From: Rhodocyclales bacterium
GTDB taxonomy: Bacteria; Pseudomonadota; Gammaproteobacteria; Burkholderiales; Rhodocyclaceae
Assembly (NCBI GenBank): GCA_016235025.1
Contig: JACRMV010000004.1
Coordinates: 310,001-374,000, forward strand
Reading direction: 5' to 3'
DNA length: 64,000 nt
In this document: piece by piece, positions 51,506 to 61,052 of the stretch
Numbering within the stretch: the first letter of the stretch is position 1
How the letters are laid out: each line of letters opens with the position of its first letter
Notes under the pieces: generated by a model
The model's input: only the letters and a program-made list of their open reading frames with translations
What the model was told of the DNA's origin: nothing
The model's database searches: none
Program-made: the position numbers and the translations under genes

Positions 51506-52111
51506 TCAAAGAGCGATGTCGAGCCAGCCCGGGGTGACGAGCAGCGCCGGAATATCGAGCAGCGTCCAGTGCCCGCCTTCCGCATCGGAAAACCGCGCAC
51601 CCTGCCAGAGCGCCGCCTCATCCGTGACCGGTGCTGCATCGTCGTTCAGCTCCAGCGGCATGGGGCATTGCTCCGCGAAACCCCGGTTCCGCCCGGTGCC
51701 GGCTTCGGCTGCCGGCGCAAAGGCAGCCATTGCGCGCAGACCCAAAGTGCGCTCAACCAGCAGGGCGCTGTTGTTGCCGTGCCGGGCACCGATCAGCAAC
51801 AGGCGCGCCTGCGCATTGCGCGGCGTGGGCAGGCCGCCACGCCAGGCCGCAAAATCCACCACGCTGTAGAGCGCGCCACGAATGTTGGCGACACCGGCAA
51901 ACCACGACCGGGTGAGCGGCGCCGGCGTCAGCGGAGGCAACGGCACCACTTCTCCCGACTCGGCCAGATCGATCAGCCAGCGACGCCCGCCGGGCAAATC
52001 ATCAGTGCCCGACTCCACCGCCAGCAGCGACTGTCCGAGTTCGCCGCGCTCGGCCTGCGCCAGGCGCGCAGACAGGTTCTCCTGGAATTCGCGGCGATTG
52101 AGACGACCCAT
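51506..52111 (-). CDS. pilI: CheW-like adaptor PilI
   Basis: Couples PilJ to ChpA. 201 residues from ATG 52111 with GGGAGG about six bases upstream; the longer frame to 52186 overlaps pilH. CheW fold: GGRRWLIDLAESGEVVPLPPLTPAPLTRSWFAGVANIRGALYSVVDFAAW, then LLLIGARHGNNSALLVERTLGLR. Order pilG-pilH-pilI-pilJ-chpA is conserved. Confidence 0.9.
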   Translation of the reverse strand: MGRLNRREFQENLSARLAQAERGELGQSLLAVESGTDDLPGGRRWLIDLAESGEVVPLPPLTPAPLTRSWFAGVANIRGALYSVVDFAAWRGGLPTPRNAQARLLLIGARHGNNSALLVERTLGLRAMAAFAPAAEAGTGRNRGFAEQCPMPLELNDDAAPVTDEAALWQGARFSDAEGGHWTLLDIPALLVTPGWLDIAL

Positions 52112-52127
52112 GAGCGCCTCCCGCCCC

Positions 52128-52499
52128 TTACCCGAGCGCCACGATCTTGGCCAGCAAGACCGGCCCATCGACCGGTTTGGTGACATAGTCCAGCGCGCCC
52201 TGGCGCAGACCCCACACTTTGTCGGTCTCCTGGCTTTTTGTGGTGCACATGATCACTGGAATAGCTTTTGTCGCTTCATCCCGCGATAGCGAGCGGGTCG
52301 CCTGGAAGCCATTCATTCCCGGCATCACGACATCCATCAGGATGAGGTCGGGGTGAAGCTGCTTTGCCCGCTCGATACCTTCCTCGCCATTCTCGGCGGT
52401 CATGATCTCAAAACCACCGGCCGCAAGAATCTGGGTCAGCAACAGGCGCTCGGTAGGTGAATCATCAACGATGAGTATTCTCTTGATGGGCACGATCAC
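52128..52499 (-). CDS. pilH: Response regulator PilH
   Basis: Single-domain CheY-like receiver, one of two output proteins of the system. 123 residues: RILIVDDSPTERLLL, phosphoacceptor Asp in LILMDVVMPGMNGFQ, TTKSQETDKVWGLRQGALDYVTKPV. GTG start overlapping the pilG stop (GTGA). Confidence 0.93.
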   Translation of the reverse strand: MIVPIKRILIVDDSPTERLLLTQILAAGGFEIMTAENGEEGIERAKQLHPDLILMDVVMPGMNGFQATRSLSRDEATKAIPVIMCTTKSQETDKVWGLRQGALDYVTKPVDGPVLLAKIVALG

Positions 52500-52891
52500 T
52501 TCTTCTCCACTGTATGGGCGGCCACCGTTTTCAGCAGGGCATCCTTGGTAAACGGTTTGGTCAGGTATTCGTCCGAACCGACCATGCGGCCGCGCGCGCG
52601 ATCGAACAATCCATCCTTGGAGGACAGCATGATCACTGGCGTGGCTGCGAATTTCGGGTTTTTCTTGATCAATGAACAGGTCTGGTAGCCGTCCAGCCGT
52701 GGCATCAGGATGTCACAGAAAATCACATCCGGCTGATGGTCGTTGATTTTTGCCAGCGCATCAAAGCCATCTTCGGCGAGCATTACGCGCGCACCGGCCT
52801 GTAACAGAAAAATTTCCGCGCTCTTGCGAATGGTGTTCGAATCATCAATCACCATGACCTTGATGTCTGCCAGCAAAGGGGACTCGCTCAC
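52496..52891 (-). CDS. pilG: Response regulator PilG
   Basis: Single-domain receiver that promotes pilus extension in the Pil-Chp paradigm. 131 residues: VMVIDDSNTIRKSAEIFLLQAGARVMLAEDGFDAL, Asp in VIFCDILMPRLDGYQ, MLSSKDGLFDRARGRMVGSDEYLTKPFTKDALL. GTG start without a clear Shine-Dalgarno. Confidence 0.93.
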   Translation of the reverse strand: MSESPLLADIKVMVIDDSNTIRKSAEIFLLQAGARVMLAEDGFDALAKINDHQPDVIFCDILMPRLDGYQTCSLIKKNPKFAATPVIMLSSKDGLFDRARGRMVGSDEYLTKPFTKDALLKTVAAHTVEKK

Positions 52892-52945
52892 GTTTTTTGT
52901 CTATCTTCTATTGGTCTTCTGACTGGTTATCGGCTTGCACCGGCA

Positions 52946-53134
52946 TCATAGCTGGAATTCGACCATTTCAAAGTCTTCCTTGCGCGCACCGCATTCGAGG
53001 CAGGCCCAGTTGGGGGGTACATCTTCCCAGCGGGTTTCAGGCGGAATACCTTCTTCCGGCAAGCCGCGGGCTTCGTCATAAATGAAACCACAGACGAGAC
53101 ACATCAAGGTGCGGTAAGGCGGTTCGATCGTCAT
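52946..53134 (-). CDS. Rubredoxin
   Basis: Small FeS4 electron carrier. 62 residues from ATG 53134: YRTLMCLVCGFIYDEARGLPEEGIPPETRWEDVPPNWACLECGARKEDFEMVEF, with both CxxCG knuckles and the aromatic core. An upstream in-frame start at 53164 would add 10 unconserved residues. Typical neighbour of pilG in betaproteobacteria. Divergent from thiD. Confidence 0.93.
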   Translation of the reverse strand: MTIEPPYRTLMCLVCGFIYDEARGLPEEGIPPETRWEDVPPNWACLECGARKEDFEMVEFQL

Positions 53135-53234
53135 ATCACAGCGTTGGGTTAGAATCAGCAGCATATTAACCCAAGCCGCCTGATGCTGTCGTCCGCCCTG
53201 TCAGCAAGTTCGTGGGGCGGTCGCAGCCAAAGCC

Positions 53235-54101
53235 ATGACCGCCACGCCACCCACTAATGACGCGCCACCCATCGTGCTGGTTTTCGCCGCCTCCGATCCC
53301 ACCGGTGGAGCCGGCCTGCAGGCTGACATCCTCACGCTGGCCAGCCTCGGCTGCCACCCGCTCTCGGTAGTGACGGCGATCACCGTGCAGGACACCGCCG
53401 GCGTCGAAGGCATCCTGCCGATCGATGCCGAATGGGTCGCCGACCAGGCGCGTACCTTGCTGGAAGACATGCCGGTGGCGGCGTTCAAGATCGGCATGCC
53501 GGGCAGTGTCGAAAGCATTGCAGCCATCGCCGAGGTGATCGCAGACTATCCGGACATTCCCGTCATCCTCGACCCGGTGCTGGCGTCGGGGCGAGGCGAC
53601 GCCTTCGCCGACGAAGAAATGATCGAAGCCCTGATCGGCCTGTTGCTGCCGCAAACCACGCTGATCACACCCAACAGCCTCGAAGCCCGGCGCCTGGCGC
53701 AGGAAGCCCGGGAGGAAGCGGATGCCGGGGATGCGGCGCACTCCGATGACCTGGCCCATTGCGCGCACCAGTTGATTGCACTGGGTTGCGAGTATGTCTT
53801 GATTACCGGCACACATGAGGGCACACCCCAGGTCATCAACACACTCTATGGCAGCCACGGCGTGATCCGCACCGACCGCTGGGAACGCCTGCCCGGCAGC
53901 TATCATGGCTCTGGCTGCACCCTGGCTTCGGCCATTGCCGCCCACCTCGCCAATGGCATCGACATGACGGAAGCCATTCGGGGCGCACAGGAATATACTT
54001 GGCATACCCTTGCGGCGGGATTCCGCCCCGGCATGGGGCAATTTATCCCTGATCGCATGTTTTGGTCGCAGGAAGATGAGGAGGAGGTGGATAACACATG
54101 A
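53235..54101 (+). CDS. thiD: Hydroxymethylpyrimidine / phosphomethylpyrimidine kinase ThiD
   Basis: Makes HMP pyrophosphate for thiamine synthesis. 288 residues: VLVFAASDPTGGAGLQADILTLASLGCHPLSVVTAITVQDT, DPVLASGRGDAFADEE, LITPNSLEARRL, and GSYHGSGCTLASAIAAHLANG with the C-terminal catalytic Cys/Gly loop. Overlaps thiE by ATGA. Confidence 0.95.
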   Translation: MTATPPTNDAPPIVLVFAASDPTGGAGLQADILTLASLGCHPLSVVTAITVQDTAGVEGILPIDAEWVADQARTLLEDMPVAAFKIGMPGSVESIAAIAEVIADYPDIPVILDPVLASGRGDAFADEEMIEALIGLLLPQTTLITPNSLEARRLAQEAREEADAGDAAHSDDLAHCAHQLIALGCEYVLITGTHEGTPQVINTLYGSHGVIRTDRWERLPGSYHGSGCTLASAIAAHLANGIDMTEAIRGAQEYTWHTLAAGFRPGMGQFIPDRMFWSQEDEEEVDNT

Positions 54102-54829
54102 ATTCCAATAAGCCATCCCGACATTCCAGCGCCAACCGACTGCACGGCTTGTATGCCATTACCCAGGATGACCTGTTGCTGCCCCGGCTTTCCGCACTGG
54201 TAAGCGCGGCACTGGAGGGCGGCGCGAGCCTGGTGCAATACCGCAACAAGACAGCCACACGACCCTTGCGCCGCGCCCAGGCCGCCGACCTGTTGCGCAT
54301 CTGCCGCGCTGCCGGGGCCCGGCTCATCATCAACGATGACGTCTGGCTGGCCGTCGAAATCGGCGCCGACGGCGCCCATATCAGCCGCGAGGATGCCCCC
54401 GGCGGTTCATTCAAGGCCGCCCGCGAGGCGCTGGGACCCAAACGCATTCTTGGCATTTCCTGCCACAACGACCTCACCTGCGCCGAAGAAGCCGCTGCTG
54501 CCGGCGCCGACTATCTTGCCTTCGGCCGGGTCTTTGCCTCGACCACCAAACCCCACGCGGCGCAAGTGACACTCGACCTCCTGACCGAAGCCAAGCGGCG
54601 TTTCAGCCTGCCCATCGTCGCCATCGGCGGCATCACCCTAGGCAATGCGCCCGGCGTACTGGCTACCGGTGTCGATCTCATCGCCGTCGCCAGCGATCTC
54701 TTCGATGCAATGGACATCCGGACCCGCGCCGAGAACTACAGCAAACTTTTTCAAACGCATGGGCAGGGTGACGCAACCAAAACCCGGGAAACCGGTCGCC
54801 TGGCTCCACAGAAAAAAGCCGCCCCCTGA
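54098..54829 (+). CDS. thiE: Thiamine-phosphate synthase ThiE
   Basis: Joins HMP-PP and thiazole phosphate. 243 residues: LYAITQDD, GGASLVQYRNK, LIINDDVWLAVEIGADGAHISRED, GISCHNDLTCAEEAAAAGADYLAFGRVFASTTKP, PIVAIGGITLGNA. The core ends near 210; the last about 30 residues (polar, Lys/Thr-rich) are an extension. GAGGAGG before the ATG. Complements thiS-thiG elsewhere in the window. Confidence 0.94.
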   Translation: MNSNKPSRHSSANRLHGLYAITQDDLLLPRLSALVSAALEGGASLVQYRNKTATRPLRRAQAADLLRICRAAGARLIINDDVWLAVEIGADGAHISREDAPGGSFKAAREALGPKRILGISCHNDLTCAEEAAAAGADYLAFGRVFASTTKPHAAQVTLDLLTEAKRRFSLPIVAIGGITLGNAPGVLATGVDLIAVASDLFDAMDIRTRAENYSKLFQTHGQGDATKTRETGRLAPQKKAAP

Positions 54830-54893
54830 GCCTGTCTTTCCTGGCCTGTTCAGCATCACGGCAACTCGCCCGATTTAGCCCGATCCTTCTTTC

Positions 54894-56177
54894 ATGACCC
54901 ATAACACTGAACTCTTCGCTCGCGCTCAAGGCGTGATTCCCGGCGGCGTCAATTCACCGGTGCGCGCCTTCCGTTCGGTCGGTGGTACGCCGCCCTTTAT
55001 CACCAGTGGCGCAGGCGCCCGCATCCGGGATGCCGACGGCAAGAGTTACATCGACTATGTCGGTTCCTGGGGCCCGCTGATTCTTGGCCATGCCGATCCG
55101 GACACGGTGCGTACGGTACAGCAAGCCGCCGCCCGCGGACTGTCCTTCGGTGCGCCGACGGCAGGCGAAATCGAGCTGGCCGAACTTCTGACACGCCTGG
55201 TGCCGAGCATGGAGATGGTGCGTCTGGTTTCTTCCGGCACCGAAGCCACGATGAGCGCGATCCGCCTGGCGCGCGGCCACACCGGACGCGACACGCTGAT
55301 CAAGTTCGAGGGCTGCTATCACGGCCACAGCGACAGCCTGCTGGTAAAGGCCGGCTCCGGCATGCTGACCTTCGGCAATCCATCGTCCGCCGGCGTGCCC
55401 GCCGATCTCGCGCGGCATACACTGGTACTCGGCTACAACGACGTCGGGGCGCTGCGTGAGGCCTTCGCCCGCAGCGGCGACACGATTGCCGGCGTCATCA
55501 TCGAGCCGGTGGCCGGCAACATGAACCTGGTCGCGCCCGCGCCAGACTTCCTCGCCACCCTGCGCGAGCTGTGCACCCGGCATGGCGCGGTGCTGATTTT
55601 CGATGAGGTGATGACCGGCTTTCGCGTTGGCCTGACCTCGGCACAAGGGCTCTACGGCATCACACCCGACCTGTCCACCTTCGGCAAGGTCGTTGGTGGC
55701 GGCCTGCCGCTCGGCGCCTTCGGCGGGCGGCGCGAGATCATGGAAAAAGTTGCGCCGCTCGGCCCGGTGTACCAGGCCGGCACGCTCTCCGGCAATCCGC
55801 TGTCGGTCGCCGCCGGTTTGACGACGCTGAAGAAAGTACAAGCAGCGGGCTTCTACGAAGCGCTGGCGGACACGGCCCGCCGTTTCACCGAAGGACTCTG
55901 TGCGGCGGCGCAGCGCCACGGTATTCCGTTTTCCGCGCAAGCCGTGGGCGGCATGTTCGGCCTTTATTTCGCTGCCACGCCGCCGAGGAATTACGCCGAA
56001 GTCATGGCCATGGATGTCGTCGCCTTCAACCGGTTTTTCCACGCCATGCTCGAAGCCGGCGTCTATCTTGCACCGTCGGCCTTTGAGGCCGGCTTCGTCT
56101 CCGCCGCGCATACGCCGGCTGACATCGAGGCGACACTCGCCGCAGCGGACAAGGCTTTTTCGATGCTGGCCAAGTAA
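54894..56177 (+). CDS. hemL: Glutamate-1-semialdehyde 2,1-aminomutase HemL
   Basis: PLP enzyme making 5-aminolevulinate for tetrapyrroles. 427 residues: [75 protein letters not shown] (PLP Lys), [18 protein letters not shown]. The TAA stop shares its last base with a copy of the dispersed element. Confidence 0.96.
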   Translation: MTHNTELFARAQGVIPGGVNSPVRAFRSVGGTPPFITSGAGARIRDADGKSYIDYVGSWGPLILGHADPDTVRTVQQAAARGLSFGAPTAGEIELAELLTRLVPSMEMVRLVSSGTEATMSAIRLARGHTGRDTLIKFEGCYHGHSDSLLVKAGSGMLTFGNPSSAGVPADLARHTLVLGYNDVGALREAFARSGDTIAGVIIEPVAGNMNLVAPAPDFLATLRELCTRHGAVLIFDEVMTGFRVGLTSAQGLYGITPDLSTFGKVVGGGLPLGAFGGRREIMEKVAPLGPVYQAGTLSGNPLSVAAGLTTLKKVQAAGFYEALADTARRFTEGLCAAAQRHGIPFSAQAVGGMFGLYFAATPPRNYAEVMAMDVVAFNRFFHAMLEAGVYLAPSAFEAGFVSAAHTPADIEATLAAADKAFSMLAK

Positions 56178-56201
56178 AAAGTCGGCGCTGGCGAGACGGC
56201 G
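56177..56201 (+). repeat. Dispersed 25-bp element, copy 14 (at hemL stop)
   Basis: AAAAGTCGGCGCTGG followed by CGAGACGGCG; begins with the last base of the hemL stop codon, in the same arrangement as behind exbD. Confidence 0.85.
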
Positions 56202-56219
56202 ACCGGACTGCGTTTTACC

Positions 56220-57563
56220 TCAGCGCAGCCAGCCCTTGCGGCGGAAATAGGCGAATGGCACGGCCACCGAAACCACCATCAGGGCAATCGAGAACGGATA
56301 GCCAAAGGACCAGTCGAGCTCGGGCATGGCCCTGAAATTCATGCCATAGACGCTGGCAATCAGCGTCGGCGGCAACAGCCCGACCGAGGCCACGGAGAAT
56401 ATCTTGATGATCTTGTTCTGGTTGATGTTGATGAAACCGACCGTGGCATCCATCAGGAAGTTGATCTTGTTGAAGATGAAGGCCGTGTGGCCGTCGAGCG
56501 AGTCGATGTCGCGCAGGATCTGTCGCGCATCCTCATGCTGGTTGGCCGCCAGCAGCCGCCCGCGCATCAGGAATGACAGCGCCCGCCGCGTGTCGAGCAC
56601 ATTGCGCCGGATGCGGCCGTTGAGGTCCTCCTCGCGGGCGATGTCGGCGAGGATCGACGCCGCCTCGGCATCGGTCACATCAGTGGACAGCACCTTGCGG
56701 CCGACAGCCTCGAGGCCGGCGTAAACCTCTTCCAGCGCATCGGCGGAATATTCGACATCGGCGGCATACAGGTCAAGCAGCACATCCTTGCCATCGGAAA
56801 CATAGCCGGGCTGGATGCGCGCACGCAGACGTTGCAGGCGGAACACCGGCAGCTCTTCGTCGCGTACCGAGAACAGGATGTTCCGGTGCAGCATGAAGGC
56901 CACCGCAACGTTGCGCGATTCGTCTTCCTTGTCGAGCAGGAAGGCCGAGTGCAGATGCACCTCGCCGTTGTCCTCGATATAGAACCGCGCCGATTCCTCG
57001 AGATCGGAAATATCATCGGTATCCGGCAGGGCGAGGCCGAAAATTTCCTTGACCCAGGCGCGTTCCGCTTTTGACGGCGCGATCAAATCGACCCAGATCG
57101 GCGTGGTCGCGGCCAGTTCGGTCTTGCTCGAAATCGGCACCTGGCGCAGACGGCCGTTGTCCAGCTCGAAGGCATTGAGCACCACGGGTTTACGCTGCAA
57201 CGGCTGCGTCGCGGCCAGCGTCTCGCGCACCGCGTCGGACAGCTCGTCGAGAATTTCATCCCCGCGTTCACGCGCCACCAGTTCCCAGACCAGCAGGCTT
57301 TCATCCTGCGGCAAGGCCTCGAGAATACGGGCAACGATGGCCGCCGGAAACTGCGCCAGCTTGTCACGCAAGGCCGCCAGATGCTGCTTATGCACCAGGT
57401 TCTCGACCAGATCATGACGCGGCATGTCCTGCCGATGCACCAGCCCTTCGACACGCTTTTGCTGTGCCAGCAAGGTCTGTACTTCGCGCAGATTGTCCTC
57501 CACGTCGGCGGGATCCATAGCGTCTTGATCGGGCAAGAGTTGATCGTCAGAAGGCGGTGTCAT
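56220..57563 (-). CDS. corA: CorA-family magnesium/divalent cation transporter
   Basis: 447 residues from ATG 57563. A long acidic/helical N-terminal cytoplasmic domain (including MgtE-N-like ALPQDESLLVWELVARERGDEILDELSD near 85-115) is followed by the CorA core, with two C-terminal membrane helices and the selectivity motif GMN in ASVYGMNFRAMPELDW. Terminal basic tail YFRRKGWLR. It is longer than a plain CorA (about 320 residues) because of the N-terminal part. Confidence 0.9.
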   Translation of the reverse strand: MTPPSDDQLLPDQDAMDPADVEDNLREVQTLLAQQKRVEGLVHRQDMPRHDLVENLVHKQHLAALRDKLAQFPAAIVARILEALPQDESLLVWELVARERGDEILDELSDAVRETLAATQPLQRKPVVLNAFELDNGRLRQVPISSKTELAATTPIWVDLIAPSKAERAWVKEIFGLALPDTDDISDLEESARFYIEDNGEVHLHSAFLLDKEDESRNVAVAFMLHRNILFSVRDEELPVFRLQRLRARIQPGYVSDGKDVLLDLYAADVEYSADALEEVYAGLEAVGRKVLSTDVTDAEAASILADIAREEDLNGRIRRNVLDTRRALSFLMRGRLLAANQHEDARQILRDIDSLDGHTAFIFNKINFLMDATVGFININQNKIIKIFSVASVGLLPPTLIASVYGMNFRAMPELDWSFGYPFSIALMVVSVAVPFAYFRRKGWLR

Positions 57564-57665
57564 GGTGACATTCCGTAGCAAACCGCTGGGCAAAACTGCA
57601 AGAAGCGGCAAAGGCTGCCATTGTAGCCTTGCCGCATCGGCATGGCTGCTCTTACCGTGGCGCCC

Positions 57666-58364
57666 TCAACGCGGCACTTCGACATCCGCCATCCGGCCCA
57701 GAATCAATTGCGTGCGCCCGTTGATGTACGCGGAGTACGGATTTTTTTCATAGCGGCGTGGCGCCGGCAGCATCACCGCCAGACGGGCGGCCTGGGCGGC
57801 GTTGAGCTGGCCGGCCGACACGCCGAAATAATGCCGTGCGGCCGCCTCCGCGCCGAAAATTCCCTCGCCCCACTCTACCTCATTCAGATACACCTCGAGG
57901 ATGCGCGGCTTGTCCCACAACAGTTCCAGCCACAGCGTGATGATCGCCTCCTCGCCTTTTCTCAGCACCGAGCGGCTGGGCGAGAGCAGCAGGTTCTTCG
58001 CCAGTTGCTGCGAGATGGTCGAGCCGCCGGCCACGACACGGCCCTTGCGCCGATTTTTTTCCAGCGCCTTCTGCATGCCCTCCCAGTCGAAGCCCTCGTG
58101 ATCGATGAAACGGTCATCCTCGGCGGCAATCACGGCACGCTTCAACTGGACGGAAATTTTCTCGTAGGGCACCCATATCCGTTTCAGTTCCGCCTGCGGA
58201 TTCTTCTGCCGCAGTTCATGCAGCCGCTGGCTCTGGAAACTGGTGATGCCGGGATCGACCCATTTCCACCACACCACCCAGCCCACGTACCAACCCTGCC
58301 ACAGCAGCAGCAGGCCAAAGGTCCAGGCCAGGCCGAGTTTCAGCCAGCGCGGCGCCGGCCTCAT
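57666..58364 (-). CDS. mtgA: Monofunctional biosynthetic peptidoglycan transglycosylase MtgA
   Basis: Polymerises lipid II into glycan strands. 232 residues: membrane anchor about 10-30, GT51 motifs AVIAAEDDRFIDHEGFDWEG (catalytic Glu), GGSTISQQLAKNLLLSPSRS, RKGEEAIITLWLELLWDKPRILEVYLNEVEWGEGIFGAEAAARHYFG. Overlaps aroE by ATGA. Confidence 0.95.
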   Translation of the reverse strand: MRPAPRWLKLGLAWTFGLLLLWQGWYVGWVVWWKWVDPGITSFQSQRLHELRQKNPQAELKRIWVPYEKISVQLKRAVIAAEDDRFIDHEGFDWEGMQKALEKNRRKGRVVAGGSTISQQLAKNLLLSPSRSVLRKGEEAIITLWLELLWDKPRILEVYLNEVEWGEGIFGAEAAARHYFGVSAGQLNAAQAARLAVMLPAPRRYEKNPYSAYINGRTQLILGRMADVEVPR

Positions 58365-59164
58365 GCGCTCTGCAAGGAGGCAAGCACGGCCGCCAGCACC
58401 GGCGCGGTCTGCGGCCGCACGCCGCGCCAGACGCAGAACGCTTCCGCCGCCTGCTCCAGCAACATGCCGAGGCCGTCGGCGACCCGCACGCCAGCAGCGC
58501 GTGCCGCCCGCATGAAGGGCGTCTCGCGACCATAGAGCATTTCGTAGGCCAGGGCATCCGCTGAAAAAGTCGGCGCTGGCAACACGGCGTCGGAGAGTCC
58601 GGCGGAGGTCGCATTGATGACCAGATCGAACGTCTGGTTCGCCAGCGCGTCAAACCCGCCGCCGCTGACACCGAACGCGTCCGCCAGCTGCTGCGCCTTG
58701 TCCGGGGTGCGGTTGGCGATGAACAGCGTGGCCGGATTTTGTTCCAGCAGCGGCCGGATCACACCGCGCGCCGCGCCACCGGCGCCGAGCAGCAGAACGC
58801 GCCGCCCGGCCAGAGAAAAACCGAGATTCACCGCCAGATCGCGCACCAGTCCGGCGCCATCGGTATTGTCGCCATGAATCTCCGCACCATTGAAGCTCAG
58901 GGTGTTCACTGCACCCGCGGCGGCGGCGCGGGGCGTGATTTTGTTCGCCAGGGCAAAGGCTTCCAGCTTGAAGGGCACCGTGACATTCGCCCCGCGCCCG
59001 CCAGCTGCGATGAAAGCCATCACTGCCGGGGCAAAGCCATCCAGCGGCGGGCAAATCGCTTCGTAGCGCAGATCCTGCCCGGTCTGCGCGGCGAACAGCG
59101 CATGAATCCTCGGCGACAGACTGTGGCTCACGGGGTGGCCGAATACGGCGTAGCGGTCAGTCAT
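58361..59164 (-). CDS. aroE: Shikimate dehydrogenase AroE
   Basis: NADP-dependent reduction of 3-dehydroshikimate. 267 residues from ATG 59164: [26 protein letters not shown] (catalytic K66), [10 protein letters not shown] (D102), [21 protein letters not shown] dispersed-element copy encodes [10 protein letters not shown] near 192-200 in the loop before LAYEMLYG. The normal spacing between NATSAG and the Y-D/E-M-x-YG motif appears kept. Confidence 0.94.
   Translation of the reverse strand: MTDRYAVFGHPVSHSLSPRIHALFAAQTGQDLRYEAICPPLDGFAPAVMAFIAAGGRGANVTVPFKLEAFALANKITPRAAAAGAVNTLSFNGAEIHGDNTDGAGLVRDLAVNLGFSLAGRRVLLLGAGGAARGVIRPLLEQNPATLFIANRTPDKAQQLADAFGVSGGGFDALANQTFDLVINATSAGLSDAVLPAPTFSADALAYEMLYGRETPFMRAARAAGVRVADGLGMLLEQAAEAFCVWRGVRPQTAPVLAAVLASLQSA
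58565..58589 (+). repeat. Dispersed 25-bp element, copy 15 (in aroE)
   Basis: AAAAGTCGGCGCTGG followed by CAACACGGCG; antisense to aroE, APTF frame. Confidence 0.85.
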
Positions 59165-60177
59165 TTTGCCTCGACGCCGGCATAGCCGCGATACCACTCG
59201 ACGAAACGGCGTACGCCTTCCTGCACCGGCGTTGCCGGGGCAAAACCGGTGATGCGGCGCAGTTCGGCGGTATCGGCGCTGGTGGCCGGCACGTCGCCAT
59301 CCTGCAGCGGCAGGAAGTTCCTTTGCGCGGTCTTGCCCAGCGCCGCTTCCAGCGCCTCGATGTAGGCCATCAGCTCGACCGGCTGATGATTGCCGATGTT
59401 GAACACGCGCCACGGCGCCCAGCTTGCCGCCGGATCGGGATGCGTCTTGTCGAACGCCGGGTTCGCGGTCGGCGGCTGGTCGAGCACGCGCACCACGCCT
59501 TCGGCGATGTCGTCGATGTAGGTGAAGTCGCGCTGCATCCTGCCGTGATTGAAGACGTCGATCGGGCGGTCGTCGAGAATCGCGCGGGCGAATAAAAACA
59601 GCGCCATGTCGGGGCGTCCCCACGGCCCATAGACAGTGAAGAAGCGCAGCCCGGTCGTCGGCAGGCCAAAGAGGTGACTGTAGGTGTGGGCCATCAACTC
59701 GTTGGCTTTTTTCGTCGCGGCGTAGAGGCTGACCGGATGGTCGACATTGTCGTGCTCGGAGAACGGCATCTTCTCGTTGCCGCCATAGACGCTGGAACTG
59801 CTGGCATAGACCAGATGCTCGACGCCGTTGTAGCGGCAGCCCTCGAGGATGTTGGTGAAGCCGACGATGTTGCTGTCGATATAGGCATGCGGGTTTTGCA
59901 GCGAATAGCGTACGCCGGCCTGGGCCGCGAGGTTGATTACGCGCTGCGGTTTTTCCTTCGCGAACAGCTCGGCGATGCCGCTGCGGTCGGCAATGTCTAT
60001 TTTGACGAAACGGAAATTCGGCTGCGCCAGCAAACGCGCCAGCCGCGCCTCTTTCAACGCGACGTCATAGTAATCGTTGAGGTTGTCGATGCCGATGACT
60101 TCATCGCCGCGCGCCAGCAGGCGCTCGCAGACATGCATGCCGATGAATCCGGCTGCGCCGGTGAGGAGGATTTTCAT
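59161..60177 (-). CDS. NAD-dependent sugar epimerase (UDP-glucuronate 4-epimerase-like)
   Basis: Short-chain dehydrogenase-type epimerase supplying sugars for surface polysaccharide or LPS. 338 residues: [80 protein letters not shown]-x3-K as [10 protein letters not shown], and [19 protein letters not shown]. That opening and the GRPDMA segment fit the UDP-GlcA/GalA epimerase group. Overlaps aroE by ATGA. Confidence 0.9.
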   Translation of the reverse strand: MKILLTGAAGFIGMHVCERLLARGDEVIGIDNLNDYYDVALKEARLARLLAQPNFRFVKIDIADRSGIAELFAKEKPQRVINLAAQAGVRYSLQNPHAYIDSNIVGFTNILEGCRYNGVEHLVYASSSSVYGGNEKMPFSEHDNVDHPVSLYAATKKANELMAHTYSHLFGLPTTGLRFFTVYGPWGRPDMALFLFARAILDDRPIDVFNHGRMQRDFTYIDDIAEGVVRVLDQPPTANPAFDKTHPDPAASWAPWRVFNIGNHQPVELMAYIEALEAALGKTAQRNFLPLQDGDVPATSADTAELRRITGFAPATPVQEGVRRFVEWYRGYAGVEAK

Positions 60178-60213
60178 TGTGCCGGGGAACGGAGTCGCAG
60201 GGAAAACGCCATT

Positions 60214-61005
60214 TTACTTGGCGGCGGAACGCTGCGCATGCAGCATTTTTGCGTATTTGGCGAAGCTCGCGCCGCAGCCGATGAGGATATGCACCAGTCC
60301 CGGCACGCCATCGAGAAAACCGCGCCGGAACAGATAGAACTTGACGAAGCGCAGCAGCGGCGAGAGCACCAGTTGCGCGGTTGTCGCCCGCCTGCCGGCG
60401 GCCAGCGCGGTCTCCGCCGCCAGCGTCGAATAACGGTTCTGCTTGGCCAGATAGTTTTCCAGCGACTCCGCCGACTCGTGCAGCAGATCGCCCTCCAGCG
60501 TGCCGACCGGGCCGTCGGCCAGTACCTTCTCATGCACCGCATCGTCCGACCAGCGCGCCCGGCGGCGGTCGAACAGGCGCAGGCTCCAATCGGGGTAGCC
60601 TTCGCCGTGACGCAGGTAGCGGCCCATGAAAAGGTTGCAGCGGGCGAAACGAAAGGCGCAAAAAGTCGGTGCGGGTAACACGGCGAACTGCGCAATGAGG
60701 GCATCTCGCAAGCGCTCACTCACCCGTTCGTCGGCATCGATGCACAACACCCAGTCATGAGCGGCATGTTCCACGGCGAACTGCTTCTGCGCGCCGAAGC
60801 CGCGCCAGGGCTCGTCGATCACCCGTGCGCCAAAGCGTCGCGCCAGTTCCTGCGAACCGTCCTCGCTACCGGAATCGACCACCACGATCTCGGCGCAAAA
60901 CGCAAGGCTGGCGAGGCAGGCCGGCAACTCGCGCACGGCATTGCGCGTGATGAGGACGGCGGAAACTGGCAGCGGGGGCAGGGAGGGGGAGGCGGGCGGC
61001 AGCAT
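60214..61005 (-). CDS. Family 2 glycosyltransferase (LPS-core type)
   Basis: 263 residues: VSAVLITRNAVRELPACLASLAFCAEIVVVDSGSEDGSQELARRFGARVI, CIDADERVS (DxD-like), and the C-terminal helical part RNRYSTLAAETALA/LLRFVKFYLFRRGFLDG typical of WaaE/KdtX-like core glycosyltransferases. Divergent from waaC with 47 bp between. A dispersed-element copy encodes [10 protein letters not shown] near 107-115. Confidence 0.88.
   Translation of the reverse strand: MLPPASPSLPPLPVSAVLITRNAVRELPACLASLAFCAEIVVVDSGSEDGSQELARRFGARVIDEPWRGFGAQKQFAVEHAAHDWVLCIDADERVSERLRDALIAQFAVLPAPTFCAFRFARCNLFMGRYLRHGEGYPDWSLRLFDRRRARWSDDAVHEKVLADGPVGTLEGDLLHESAESLENYLAKQNRYSTLAAETALAAGRRATTAQLVLSPLLRFVKFYLFRRGFLDGVPGLVHILIGCGASFAKYAKMLHAQRSAAK
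60661..60685 (+). repeat. Dispersed 25-bp element, copy 16 (in glycosyltransferase gene)
   Basis: AAAAGTCGGTGCGGG followed by TAACACGGCG; antisense to host, APTF frame. One mismatch in the otherwise conserved 5' half. Confidence 0.8.
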
Positions 61006-61052
61006 TGGCGCGAGCTTATCATGAGCGCCGCGCCCGTATAATCTGGCACCCC

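Noticed and set aside
59270-59295. TATCGGCGCTGGTGGCCGG in the sugar epimerase gene
   Set aside because: Lacks AAAAG. The encoded PATSAD corresponds to the family PAT-x-AD motif, so the likeness is coincidental.
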